A stretch of DNA of 64,000 nt, taken from contig CAZDQE010000005.1 of assembly GCA_964507395.1 (NCBI GenBank), positions 4,779 to 68,778 of the forward strand, written 5' to 3'. Made by a program: the position numbers and the translations under genes. Origin of the DNA: SIG575 sp964507395. Its GTDB lineage: Bacteria > Bacillota > Clostridia > Oscillospirales > Acutalibacteraceae. Positions 56,791-64,000 of this stretch are shown one piece after another. The notes beneath the pieces are model-generated. The model saw only the letters and a list, made by a program, of their open reading frames with translations. It was not told the origin of the DNA and searched no databases. The number at the start of each line of letters is the position of its first letter. Position 1 is the stretch's first letter.

Positions 56791-58243
56791 ATATGGACTT
56801 ACTTCAAAAGGCCCAAATATTAAAAGGCTCGATGTAATCATCGAACAAATTCACGATAGACTCAGCGAAAAATTTGGAGTTAATACACGTCAGAATTCAG
56901 AAAGTGTTCTGAATGTTATAATTACAAACATTGCAGATGTTATTGCTGAACTTTGGGAATTTGGTGAAGATAGCTACTATGCAAAATATCCTTTATCAGC
57001 AGAAGGTGTTGACCTTGATAATGCTGTTCAGTATAGCGGTGTAATCAGAGAAACAGCACAGAAATCATATTATCCTATCCATTGCAAGGGGAAAGACGGC
57101 ACTGTTATGTCTACCGGTACAATGATTGCTTCTGACACGAATCCTTCAGTACAGTTAGAACTGATAGAAGATAAAGAAATCACAAGAAGTGCATTTAACA
57201 AGGCTGAAATAAAGGTTGCGGCAGTTGAAAACAACAGCACTTATCAGGTAATTATAAATGACGTTTTGTACGCTTTCAACTCTGCAGAAGATACTGCTTT
57301 ATCAATACTTACAGGTATAAAGGATGCCATAGATAACGAAGCGTTTTCAGTAACGCTGAAAGAGGATGACGAAATCCTTGTAATCGAAGCGATTGATTTA
57401 TCATCATCAAACGAACTGATTTTGACAGAAAATCTTACAACGGAAACAGTAACAACTATCGCCAATTTCGGAACAGTCGAAACGGGCGATATTTTTTTAC
57501 CTGTTGGAGTTATCAAGAATATAGTCAAGGCAGATGCAGGACTGCTTGAGGTGTGTAACTTCTCGAATAGTTATGTTGCCGGCAGAAAACAAGAAACGGA
57601 TGTTGAAGTAAGAAAATCTTACGGAGACAAGATTTTCCACCTTTCAAACTGTATGACAGAAAGCATTGTGAGTGCCATTCTTGCAAACGTACAGGGGGTT
57701 ACTGCAGCATCCGCATATGAAAACTACACTGATTTTGAAGATAACATGGGAAGACCACCTCACAGCGTAGAAGTCGTTGTTGAAGGTGGTGATGAGATGC
57801 AGATTGCGAAACAAATTCTGAAAACCAAGGCAGGTGGAATCAACTCATATGGCATAGTTGAAAAAGAAGTTCCCGGAGTGTACGGAGAAAGTCAGATTAT
57901 AAGATTTAATAGACCTATACCGGTGTACGCTTGGTATAAACTGACAGTCACACGTGATAAAACAAAAATGTTACCGACAAACTGTGAAGAATTATTATCA
58001 AATGTCATTCTCAAAGAAATGAATGCTTTAGAAGTTGGAGGTAGTGTAGTTCCACAGCACTTTGTTTCATCGCTCTACGAAGTTTGTTCAGGTATTTCTT
58101 ATGTAGATATCCTTCTGTTTGCTACTGACGATAAAGGAGAAACTCCAGAAGACACTGATTACACAGAAAGAAGCATCACTATAACAGAACGTCAAAGAGC
58201 TGTTACTACTGATGGAATGATTGAGGTGGTTTTCGTTGATTAA
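56777..58243 (+). CDS. Baseplate J-like protein
   Basis: A 488-residue protein with GVDLDNAVQYSGVIRETAQK, DVEVRKSYGDKIFHLSNCMT, SIVSAILANVQGVTAASAYE and PHSVEVVVEGGDEMQIAKQI, matching the J-type baseplate family. Completes the wedge with gp25. Overlaps the preceding and following genes. Confidence 0.87.
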   Translation: MPENEYGLTSKGPNIKRLDVIIEQIHDRLSEKFGVNTRQNSESVLNVIITNIADVIAELWEFGEDSYYAKYPLSAEGVDLDNAVQYSGVIRETAQKSYYPIHCKGKDGTVMSTGTMIASDTNPSVQLELIEDKEITRSAFNKAEIKVAAVENNSTYQVIINDVLYAFNSAEDTALSILTGIKDAIDNEAFSVTLKEDDEILVIEAIDLSSSNELILTENLTTETVTTIANFGTVETGDIFLPVGVIKNIVKADAGLLEVCNFSNSYVAGRKQETDVEVRKSYGDKIFHLSNCMTESIVSAILANVQGVTAASAYENYTDFEDNMGRPPHSVEVVVEGGDEMQIAKQILKTKAGGINSYGIVEKEVPGVYGESQIIRFNRPIPVYAWYKLTVTRDKTKMLPTNCEELLSNVILKEMNALEVGGSVVPQHFVSSLYEVCSGISYVDILLFATDDKGETPEDTDYTERSITITERQRAVTTDGMIEVVFVD

Positions 58244-58928
58244 GCAAGTTGATTATAGAGAATCGCTGAAAACAGACCTAGTCGAACAGTTTAAAGAAAA
58301 GAAAAACATCGAAGCATTTAATGATGCTGTTGGAGAACAACTAAATGATGTTTTTAAATTTTTCATAGATATACGGACAAAAACAGACTTAGAAACTGTT
58401 GAATTCGTTCCGGAAGACAAAGAAAATAAACAACTCGATGGTCTTGGCGATATTGTAGTTCTGTCAAGAATGGAAGCAGGGGAGTTAATCGGAAATCCTA
58501 CCTCTGTTGAGGTCATATCGAATGAAGAATATCATCATTGTCTTAAGTATAAAGTCCATAAAAACACCTGTAATTGCTCATATTACGATATTATGAAAGG
58601 TGTTGATATGTTCTGGGAAGATGATGAGCACAGACTCAGATATTCAGAAGACCCGGCTTACCCGGCGACTATTATTTTTGATTTTGAAGCATACAAGGAT
58701 ATTGCCAAAAAGGTGTTTGCACTTCCGTTCATCAGAGCCGGTGGAGTTGGACTTCTTCTTAGGATGCATAAGACAGACGATTTCGCAATATACACAGGAT
58801 TTGCACGAATGCAGAAAATAACAAGATATGTTGAATGTGAAGAGGCTGTAATCGAAGAAAGAACATATTTGACCGATGAAGAAGGAACGATTCTTACTGA
58901 TGAAAAAGGCAACTGGTTGTCAATCTAA
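58236..58928 (+). CDS. Tail protein I / baseplate-associated protein
   Basis: About 230 residues with a TTG start and GAGGTGG upstream, overlapping the J-like gene by eight bases. Located where P2 I-like proteins occur, but it is clearer as the DUF2612-like type (ENKQLDGLGDIVVLSRMEAG, VFALPFIRAGGVGLLLRM). Links wedge to fibre; C-terminus TDEEGTILTDEKGNWLSI is polar. Confidence 0.68.
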   Translation: MIKQVDYRESLKTDLVEQFKEKKNIEAFNDAVGEQLNDVFKFFIDIRTKTDLETVEFVPEDKENKQLDGLGDIVVLSRMEAGELIGNPTSVEVISNEEYHHCLKYKVHKNTCNCSYYDIMKGVDMFWEDDEHRLRYSEDPAYPATIIFDFEAYKDIAKKVFALPFIRAGGVGLLLRMHKTDDFAIYTGFARMQKITRYVECEEAVIEERTYLTDEEGTILTDEKGNWLSI

Positions 58929-58940
58929 GGAGGAAAAGAA

Positions 58941-60137
58941 ATGAAGATAAATCTTACATCAGGAGGCATAGACTTCCTTGCACAATGTATGGATGGCGGT
59001 CCATCACCAGTATTTGAGAAGATAACCTATGGTAATGGTGAAAACGCCGGCAAAGAAGCCACACAGTTAAGTAATCCGTTGGTTGACGTTGAAATAAGTG
59101 CTTGTGAAGTGAAAGATAAATTTATTGAACTCACAACTGTAATGGATAACTCAAGTCTGTTATTGGAAGATGCCGGTATCACGAATGGATTCAGAGCAAC
59201 TGAACTCGGTGTATTTATAACAGACCCAAAAAACGAAGGAGAACCTATATTATTTGCTTATGGATATGATGAGCTTGAAGATGCTACATATATACCCACA
59301 GCAACTGCATATCCATTTGAAACAACTGATGTAATAATGGTTTATATAGGCGACACTGAAAATGTGTCTGCAATATTGAACGAAAGTATGACTTTTGTTA
59401 CAAAAGATTACTTTGAAAATCATACAAATGACAAGGAAAATCCACACGAAGTTACTAAAAATCAGGTTGGCTTAGGCTTTGTACCTAATGTAACTACAAA
59501 TGACCAACTTCCGACTTTTACCGTTGCTGAAAAAGAAGAAAAGCTGGAAAGTGGAAAAGATACAATGTCTGTGCTTATGGGTAAACTTGCTAAAATTGTT
59601 GAGACCGTTATTGCACATATATCAAATAAAAAGAATCCTCATGAACTAACGGCAGGGGATATTAATGCTGCAAGTAAAAAACACAACCACAAAGCAAGTG
59701 ATATGACATCAGGAATATTAAGTGTCGAAAGGGGAGGAACAGGCGTTTCCTCTTATGGACACCTGATAACAAAAATAGGTCCATATATTGGAAGTTATAA
59801 AGGTAACACAAGCAGGCTTGGGTTAATTGCAGGTAAGCAATTTATAAAACTTGGTTTTACTCCATCGGCAGTTTTAATCATAAGCAGCAAAGGTCAAATG
59901 ACTGACTCTGACGTTGGTACAAGAGGTGGTCTCGTATTAAATGGAAAAAATCTGCTGTCTCCAAAGGTATCATCGGCAAATTATGAAAAATACATGAAAG
60001 AATGGAATGATACTTACGTAGCGGCTATGATTGTCAGCGATGGCTTTTATGTGAACACAACGGGTATTGCAGGTTATGCCGAAACTAACAACGAGGATGA
60101 GTATTATTACTATATAGCTTATCGACAGGGAGAGTGA
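58941..60137 (+). CDS. Tail fibre protein
   Basis: A 398-residue protein. The N-terminal KINLTSGGIDFLAQCMDGGP, KITYGNG and FRATELGVFI resemble DUF3751-type fibres that attach to the baseplate. Two copies of a HxxNKxNPHE element (about residues 155-175 and 230-245) are trimeric-fibre motifs; AASKKHNHKASDMTSGILSV then a C-terminal globular receptor-like part follow. AGGAGGAAAAG precedes the ATG. Confidence 0.84.
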   Translation: MKINLTSGGIDFLAQCMDGGPSPVFEKITYGNGENAGKEATQLSNPLVDVEISACEVKDKFIELTTVMDNSSLLLEDAGITNGFRATELGVFITDPKNEGEPILFAYGYDELEDATYIPTATAYPFETTDVIMVYIGDTENVSAILNESMTFVTKDYFENHTNDKENPHEVTKNQVGLGFVPNVTTNDQLPTFTVAEKEEKLESGKDTMSVLMGKLAKIVETVIAHISNKKNPHELTAGDINAASKKHNHKASDMTSGILSVERGGTGVSSYGHLITKIGPYIGSYKGNTSRLGLIAGKQFIKLGFTPSAVLIISSKGQMTDSDVGTRGGLVLNGKNLLSPKVSSANYEKYMKEWNDTYVAAMIVSDGFYVNTTGIAGYAETNNEDEYYYYIAYRQGE

Positions 60138-60143
60138 TGAATT

Positions 60144-60863
60144 ATGGCAACAGAAAGAATTACTGAACAGCAAGCTCTTGAGTCTGTTTCTACCGATGCA
60201 TCTGTTCTTGTTATTCAGGTGAATGATGCCGGTAAAGAAGTGCTTTATGAAACGAGTCTTTCAGTGTTTGTAAAAGCTTTACAGGAAGCAGGTATCATTG
60301 ATGGACTGCAAAAATCAGAAGATTTTGAAGAATTGAAACCGGAAATTATAAAAAATGTTTCCGTTTCAAAAGAAAAAATCAGCGTTGAATACCTTGACGG
60401 AGCAAAGAACGAATACAATGCAAATATTCTTCCGATTGATGATACTGTGTCAAAAGATGACACGGTTTTATTTTTTAAAAACGAAGAAAAGGAAGACGGC
60501 GAAACTGTAATCACTGGCAACAGAGTTCCATTATCTGACTTTATTTCTGCTTTGAAAACAGCAGGAATAAATAGCGAGCTGATGACTACCGAAGAGTTTG
60601 GAAAATTAAAATCAAGCATAGTTAAGAATGTCACTCTGAAAGACAATGTAATAAGTGTAGTTCTGCTCACTGGCAGAAAATATGAATACACAATAGACAC
60701 TACTTTCTTTGATTCCGCTTCTGTAGATGATGACGGATATCTTCATATTACAAAAGCAGGAAAAGATGTCGTTCCTGCTATTCTGATTCCGGCTCTTAAA
60801 GAAAAAAACGCAGAAATTACCTGTAAAAAGGTCGGATACATTTTTGAGGAGGAAACTGAATGA
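60144..60863 (+). CDS. Tail-associated protein of unknown function
   Basis: A 239-residue protein containing two similar blocks: SVFVKALQEAGIIDGLQKSE with EIIKNVSVSKEKISVEYLDG and, later, SDFISALKTAGINSELMTTE with SIVKNVTLKDNVISVVLLTG. The tandem repeat suggests an internal duplication. It lies between the fibre and the LRR proteins and overlaps the next gene by four bases; probably part of the host-binding apparatus. Confidence 0.68.
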   Translation: MATERITEQQALESVSTDASVLVIQVNDAGKEVLYETSLSVFVKALQEAGIIDGLQKSEDFEELKPEIIKNVSVSKEKISVEYLDGAKNEYNANILPIDDTVSKDDTVLFFKNEEKEDGETVITGNRVPLSDFISALKTAGINSELMTTEEFGKLKSSIVKNVTLKDNVISVVLLTGRKYEYTIDTTFFDSASVDDDGYLHITKAGKDVVPAILIPALKEKNAEITCKKVGYIFEEETE

Positions 60864-62398
60864 AATTCTATTTTAGTTATGTTTATGGCTCAAAAGATGA
60901 ATATAATCTTGGAAATATCATTCTTGAAGAAGGAGACGATAGAAGCGAAGTTGTTATTCCCGATTCGTACAATGGAAAGCCTATTACTCAAATAAGTGAC
61001 GTGATTTTGTATGAGTTCGGTAGTGAACTTAAAACGGTTGTGTTCGGAGATAATGTATCGGTTTTGCCTATTACTCTGTTTTATGAATCATCCGGTCTTG
61101 AAAAGATTTATTTAGGTAAGAAAATTGGCACTATTCAGAGCGAACTTGAATGGTGTCCGAACTTAAAAGATGTGTATTTCAACGGAACACAAGAAGAGTG
61201 GGAGGCTTTGTCGGAGTATGGCACGCCACAAAGGTTCGCAAATGCAAACTGCACAGTTCATTTCGGAACAATGTATGACAAGGTACAGTTGAATCAGGAT
61301 GACAAGCCCATATATCCTTTTACACATTGGGACTGTGTTAAAGGGGTCCCTAACGATATAGGGGTGCAGTCAGACTATACTGAGACAGATGAAACCAAGG
61401 CATCTTTTATTAAAAACAAACCTATGACCGATACTGAAGTTATTGAGAATTCAGAAAACCTTATCACATCTGGTGCGGTATTCAAAGCAATTAACGAGAT
61501 TGAGGTTTCAGGTGGAACAGGTGAAATTACTGACAACTCAATAGTAACGGAAATGCTTGCAGACGGTGCAGTTACTGATGCCAAGTTGTCAAAAAAATAT
61601 GCAACAGAAGAATATGTTGACGAAGCGTTGAGCTTTGAAAAAATCGACCTTCCCGAAGACTTTGAGAACTACACAGATGTTATTCATCTGTCGGAGCCAT
61701 TGCCGAGAGATTGGTCAAGTGTGAAAATATGGTCAGCAGAGGATAGTCTTGCTGTTCCGGAAAATCAGAACCCCTACAATTTCGATTTCTCTCAAATATC
61801 AGAAACCAATTATGCGACAATCAGTGCAATTCCAAGCAAAATTGATTTGAGCTTACTTGACGGAAAAACGGTAGCATCATCAATGCTTTTTGAAATATCT
61901 GTTGGCGAATTCTCAGGTATGTTCGGTATACAACTTTTTAAAATAGACTCATTGTTTCAACTTGCTTTTTTTTCTTCTTCATGGAATTTACAATATCTGC
62001 AAGAGGGTGGAACAACATCAGGTATTGATGATTTTGTTGCACCTGCAGAAGGATGGTATGTTACAAACCATTCCACCGGAACTGCCACTGAAGCTACTGA
62101 GGAAGATTTATCTGTATTGTCAGGAATCTATGATACTGTGAAAATACTTGATTGGATGTCTTTCTTCTCGGATGATGCCTCAGAAATGGGTGTTTCAGAT
62201 ATATCTCCTGAAATGCTCCTTGAGCTTTTTCTGAAAAATATGATTTCGATATCTTATGCACCGGGATATTATGTTACAAAAAAAGCAGCAATCAAAACTC
62301 CTGAAAAGGGTGTTGACTATTTTACTGAAGAAGATAAGAGCGAGCTTGTGAATGCCGTCCTTGCAGCACTCCCCACATGGGAAGGAGGTAGTTACTGA
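60860..62398 (+). CDS. LRR-containing tail fibre/tip protein
   Basis: A 512-residue protein. The N-terminal about 130 residues contain BspA-type leucine-rich elements (SELKTVVFGDNVSVLPITLF, GLEKIYLGKKIGTI, CPNLKDVYFNGTQEEW). The region QSDYTETDETKASFIKNKP is a known fibre linker, followed by unrecognised beta-rich and helical parts. A probable host-binding component; it ends one base into the next LRR gene. Confidence 0.75.
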   Translation: MKFYFSYVYGSKDEYNLGNIILEEGDDRSEVVIPDSYNGKPITQISDVILYEFGSELKTVVFGDNVSVLPITLFYESSGLEKIYLGKKIGTIQSELEWCPNLKDVYFNGTQEEWEALSEYGTPQRFANANCTVHFGTMYDKVQLNQDDKPIYPFTHWDCVKGVPNDIGVQSDYTETDETKASFIKNKPMTDTEVIENSENLITSGAVFKAINEIEVSGGTGEITDNSIVTEMLADGAVTDAKLSKKYATEEYVDEALSFEKIDLPEDFENYTDVIHLSEPLPRDWSSVKIWSAEDSLAVPENQNPYNFDFSQISETNYATISAIPSKIDLSLLDGKTVASSMLFEISVGEFSGMFGIQLFKIDSLFQLAFFSSSWNLQYLQEGGTTSGIDDFVAPAEGWYVTNHSTGTATEATEEDLSVLSGIYDTVKILDWMSFFSDDASEMGVSDISPEMLLELFLKNMISISYAPGYYVTKKAAIKTPEKGVDYFTEEDKSELVNAVLAALPTWEGGSY

Positions 62399-63111
62399 TG
62401 GCTGATTATGCGGTAGTTGACAAAGATTTTCTCGAAAATGGTTTGTCAAAAGTAGCAAACTCAATTAAAGCAAAATCAGGGAACACCGAAGAAATGGCAT
62501 TCCCTGATGGATTTGAAGAAAGAGTCAACAGTATACCTGAATCCTTTTGGAGCGAAGAAGATGTAATTAATGCTTTTACGAATAATCGTAGTAGTATTAC
62601 TTCAATTAAGCTACCTGATAACATGACATCTGTTGCACAGTATGCTTTCTACGGAATGGAGAAGTTAGTTATCAAAACGTTACCTGATACCATCGAAAGC
62701 ATAGGAGAATATGCTTTCAGATCATGCGAGTCTTTGGGGTTAACAAAATTGCCTGATAGCTTAAAAACCATTGGTTCCTATTGCTTCAGAGGGGCTTCTC
62801 TTCCAATAACCGCCTTGCCTGAGAATTTGGAATCAATCGGTACTTACGCATTTTTAAACAGAGCGGAAATGATAATTACTGTCATTCCACAGTCAATAGT
62901 AACTCTTTTGGACAGGTGTTTTCAGGGATGTACAGGTCTTACAGAACTCACTTTTAAGGGGACTCCTACCACAATCGAAGCTAATGTTTTTCTTAGTTGT
63001 ACAAATCTCACGGTTATAAATGTTCCATGGGCAGAGGGTGAGGTTGCCAATGCTCCGTGGGGAGCAAGTAATGCGACAATTAACTACAACTATGTGGAAA
63101 GCGAGGAATAA
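62398..63111 (+). CDS. BspA-like leucine-rich repeat tail protein
   Basis: A 237-residue protein with about five LRR_5 units (SITSIKLPDNMTSVAQYAFY, LPDTIESIGEYAFRSCESL, LPDSLKTIGSYCFRGASL, LPENLESIGTYAFLN, TGLTELTFKGTPTTI). The repeats are common in gut bacterial surface proteins and some gut phages. Without a signal peptide and inside the tail module, it is probably a phage tail component contacting host surface; the host ligand is unknown. Confidence 0.82.
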   Translation: MADYAVVDKDFLENGLSKVANSIKAKSGNTEEMAFPDGFEERVNSIPESFWSEEDVINAFTNNRSSITSIKLPDNMTSVAQYAFYGMEKLVIKTLPDTIESIGEYAFRSCESLGLTKLPDSLKTIGSYCFRGASLPITALPENLESIGTYAFLNRAEMIITVIPQSIVTLLDRCFQGCTGLTELTFKGTPTTIEANVFLSCTNLTVINVPWAEGEVANAPWGASNATINYNYVESEE

Positions 63112-63114
63112 TCT

Positions 63115-63333
63115 ATGACGATTAAAAAATTGTACAGGTTTGAACGTTCAGACGGTGGGACAAGCGTTTCGGTAGAAAAACCACCTGATAATCAAAACTA
63201 CACTTCTCTTCTTCGCTTGATTGCAGATGAAGGAAAAGCTATCACAAACGACAGCAAAACTTTTTATTCGTGCATTGATGTAGAGAGTGCTGACGGTTGG
63301 TCAGAGGTTGACTATGAAACAGAAATCACTTAA
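63115..63333 (+). CDS. Small hypothetical tail-region protein
   Basis: A 72-residue protein MTIKKLYRFERSDGGTSVSV, with small beta-hairpin pattern; similar short proteins follow fibre genes in Clostridial phages. AAAGCGAGGAATAATCT precedes the ATG. Function unknown. Confidence 0.6.
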   Translation: MTIKKLYRFERSDGGTSVSVEKPPDNQNYTSLLRLIADEGKAITNDSKTFYSCIDVESADGWSEVDYETEIT

Positions 63334-63538
63334 AGACCTCAGAAATGACTATCTTCAAGAGATTAAAGACCTTGACGATAAGATTGAGAGGTACAGAAAA
63401 AGGCTCAGAAAAGCCGTAAAATCGCATAATTCAGACGAGGTTTACACCGTTCAGAAACTGCTTGCAGTTTTCCACAGTGAAAGAGCGGAACTCGTTGAAC
63501 GTGCAAGAGAATTACAAAAATATTGTGAGGAGGAATGA
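63314..63538 (+). CDS. Small coiled-coil protein
   Basis: A 74-residue protein from MKQKSLKDLRNDYLQEIKDL, almost entirely a charged helix/coiled coil. Starts inside the previous gene (20-base overlap), with CAGAGG upstream. May be an XkdX- or spanin-like accessory, but no motif proves this. Confidence 0.6.
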   Translation: MKQKSLKDLRNDYLQEIKDLDDKIERYRKRLRKAVKSHNSDEVYTVQKLLAVFHSERAELVERARELQKYCEEE

Positions 63539-63541
63539 CCT

Positions 63542-63652
63542 ATGATATTTGCGCTATTATATAACTTTGCGAACATATTTTCCATGTACGCTGAAGTAAT
63601 TTTCTCATCAGCCGTTTTTGTTCTCAAGGAAGTGGCAATATGGCTCGGATGA
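63542..63652 (+). CDS. Possible small membrane protein
   Basis: A 36-residue frame MIFALLYNFANIFSMYAEVI...WLG, hydrophobic throughout, with GAGGAGG eight bases upstream. It overlaps the next gene by 13 bases. Very short; could be a holin-associated peptide or a leader. Confidence 0.45.
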   Translation: MIFALLYNFANIFSMYAEVIFSSAVFVLKEVAIWLG

Positions 63653-63948
63653 AACATGTTCAGGATATTCCTGAGAGAAAAAAGAAAAAGAAAACCACAT
63701 TTACAAAAAAGTGGGTCAATCGGTTGTTATGGCTCAGTTGCCTGTGGGTAACACTCAGCTTTGTCCTCGCCTTCATGGGCAGGGAAAACATTGCTGAAAC
63801 CCTCGCCATAACCGCATTAACGGAGATTGTGGCTGTCTGTCTTGGCTATTTCATAAAGTCCTATGCTGAAACCAAAGAAGAGGAACTAATGAAATATAGC
63901 CGAGATTATAACAAAATGCCACGCTCTGAAGAAGAGGAAATTACATAA
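63640..63948 (+). CDS. Small two-TM membrane protein (holin-like candidate)
   Basis: A 102-residue protein: Lys-rich N-terminus (ERKKKKKTTFTKKW), hydrophobic LLWLSCLWVTLSFVLAFMG and LAITALTEIVAVCLGYFI, then a charged tail. Topology and position at the start of the lysis region fit a holin or holin accessory. AAGGA nine bases upstream supports the first ATG. Confidence 0.6.
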   Translation: MARMKHVQDIPERKKKKKTTFTKKWVNRLLWLSCLWVTLSFVLAFMGRENIAETLAITALTEIVAVCLGYFIKSYAETKEEELMKYSRDYNKMPRSEEEEIT

Positions 63949-63963
63949 GAAAGGATAATCAAA

Positions 63964-64000
63964 ATGCAGATTATTGAATTCATCATCAACCATTGGAGTG
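63964..64000 (+). CDS. Start of the next phage gene (partial)
   Basis: ATG after GAAAGGAT gives MQIIEFIINHWS and runs off the window. Hydrophobic beginning and position suggest a holin, but only 12 codons are seen. Confidence 0.5.
   Translation, partial: MQIIEFIINHWS

Larger units (their letters stand above)
6453..64000. mobile_element. Myovirus-type prophage (right end outside window)
   Basis: A continuous phage genome: serine integrase, repressor/ImmA switch, recombination and replication genes, late regulator, terminase, DUF1073-type portal, DUF2184-type capsid, contractile sheath and tube, tape measure, baseplate, fibres and the beginning of a lysis-like module. The contractile tail is shown by the sheath, gp25-like and J-like proteins. 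All recognisable core modules are open, so the phage may be intact. At least 57.5 kb is in view. Confidence 0.95.

Overview
The window suggests a Gram-positive, spore-forming member of the Clostridia, probably a gut Ruminococcaceae/Oscillospirales relative. The basis is an AT-rich genome, strong AGGAGG ribosome sites, a CotJC-type spore-coat gene, a class II galT and BspA-like leucine-rich repeats in the phage tail. The species cannot be fixed from the sequence alone. About 6.4 kb of chromosome at the left is followed by a large myovirus-type prophage that runs off the right edge, so its right end is not seen.

Chromosome (1-6451): an ABC exporter half-transporter and the first codons of its partner (minus), a D-lactate dehydrogenase-type enzyme, a small HTH regulator, a membrane-anchored glycerophosphodiester phosphodiesterase (minus), a class II GalT, and the 3' part of a cotJC-like manganese-catalase-family gene (minus). 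The cotJC reading frame is cut at about 6452. The stop codon of a large serine integrase lies three bases further on, so the prophage integrated into cotJC.

Phage left arm (6455-11300, minus): serine integrase, a small membrane protein, a zinc-ribbon/coiled-coil/membrane protein, a SAP-domain protein carrying a minor-head (Mu F-like) C-terminus, an ImmA/IrrE-type peptidase and a CI-like repressor. The switch region (11.3-11.7 kb) has three 17-bp operator-like sites, each overlapping a good sigma-70-type promoter. Early genes on the plus strand follow: a Cro-like protein, small regulators, an exported lytic transglycosylase, then a Rad50-like ATPase, RecT, an MBL-fold protein, an HNH nuclease, a DnaD-type initiator with internal repeats, a DnaC-type loader, an N6-methylase-like protein, PcfK/PcfJ, a DUF1064 nuclease-like protein and a phage-encoded sliding clamp. 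Three proteins near the clamp carry terminal QLxLF-type clamp-binding motifs. From 24.9 to 32.2 kb lies a tightly overlapping run of about 20 small genes, many cysteine-rich, with a PAPS-reductase-family protein, an ASCH-like protein and a J-domain protein.

An ArpU/sigma-like late regulator (32.3 kb) is followed by a consensus promoter with direct repeats. Next comes an unusual cassette: a sodium:solute symporter and two successive PAPS-reductase-family/ParB-like pairs, the second resembling IbrA/IbrB. Late genes follow: terminase, a portal fused to a Nudix domain and a DUF6883-like domain, two tRNA genes, minor head protein, DUF2213 protein, cement and major capsid proteins, neck proteins, sheath, tube, tail chaperones with a probable -1 frameshift at T TTT TTC, tape measure, baseplate (plug, hub, Gp138 spike, gp25, J), tail fibre, two leucine-rich-repeat tail proteins and the start of a lysis-like module.

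The observations I rate highest are the symporter/PAPSR/ParB cassette, the portal-Nudix-DUF6883 fusion with a small partner gene, the clamp with its motif-bearing neighbours, the interrupted spore-coat gene and the SAP/minor-head protein in the lysogeny arm. Family names come from reading motifs; no database search was run.
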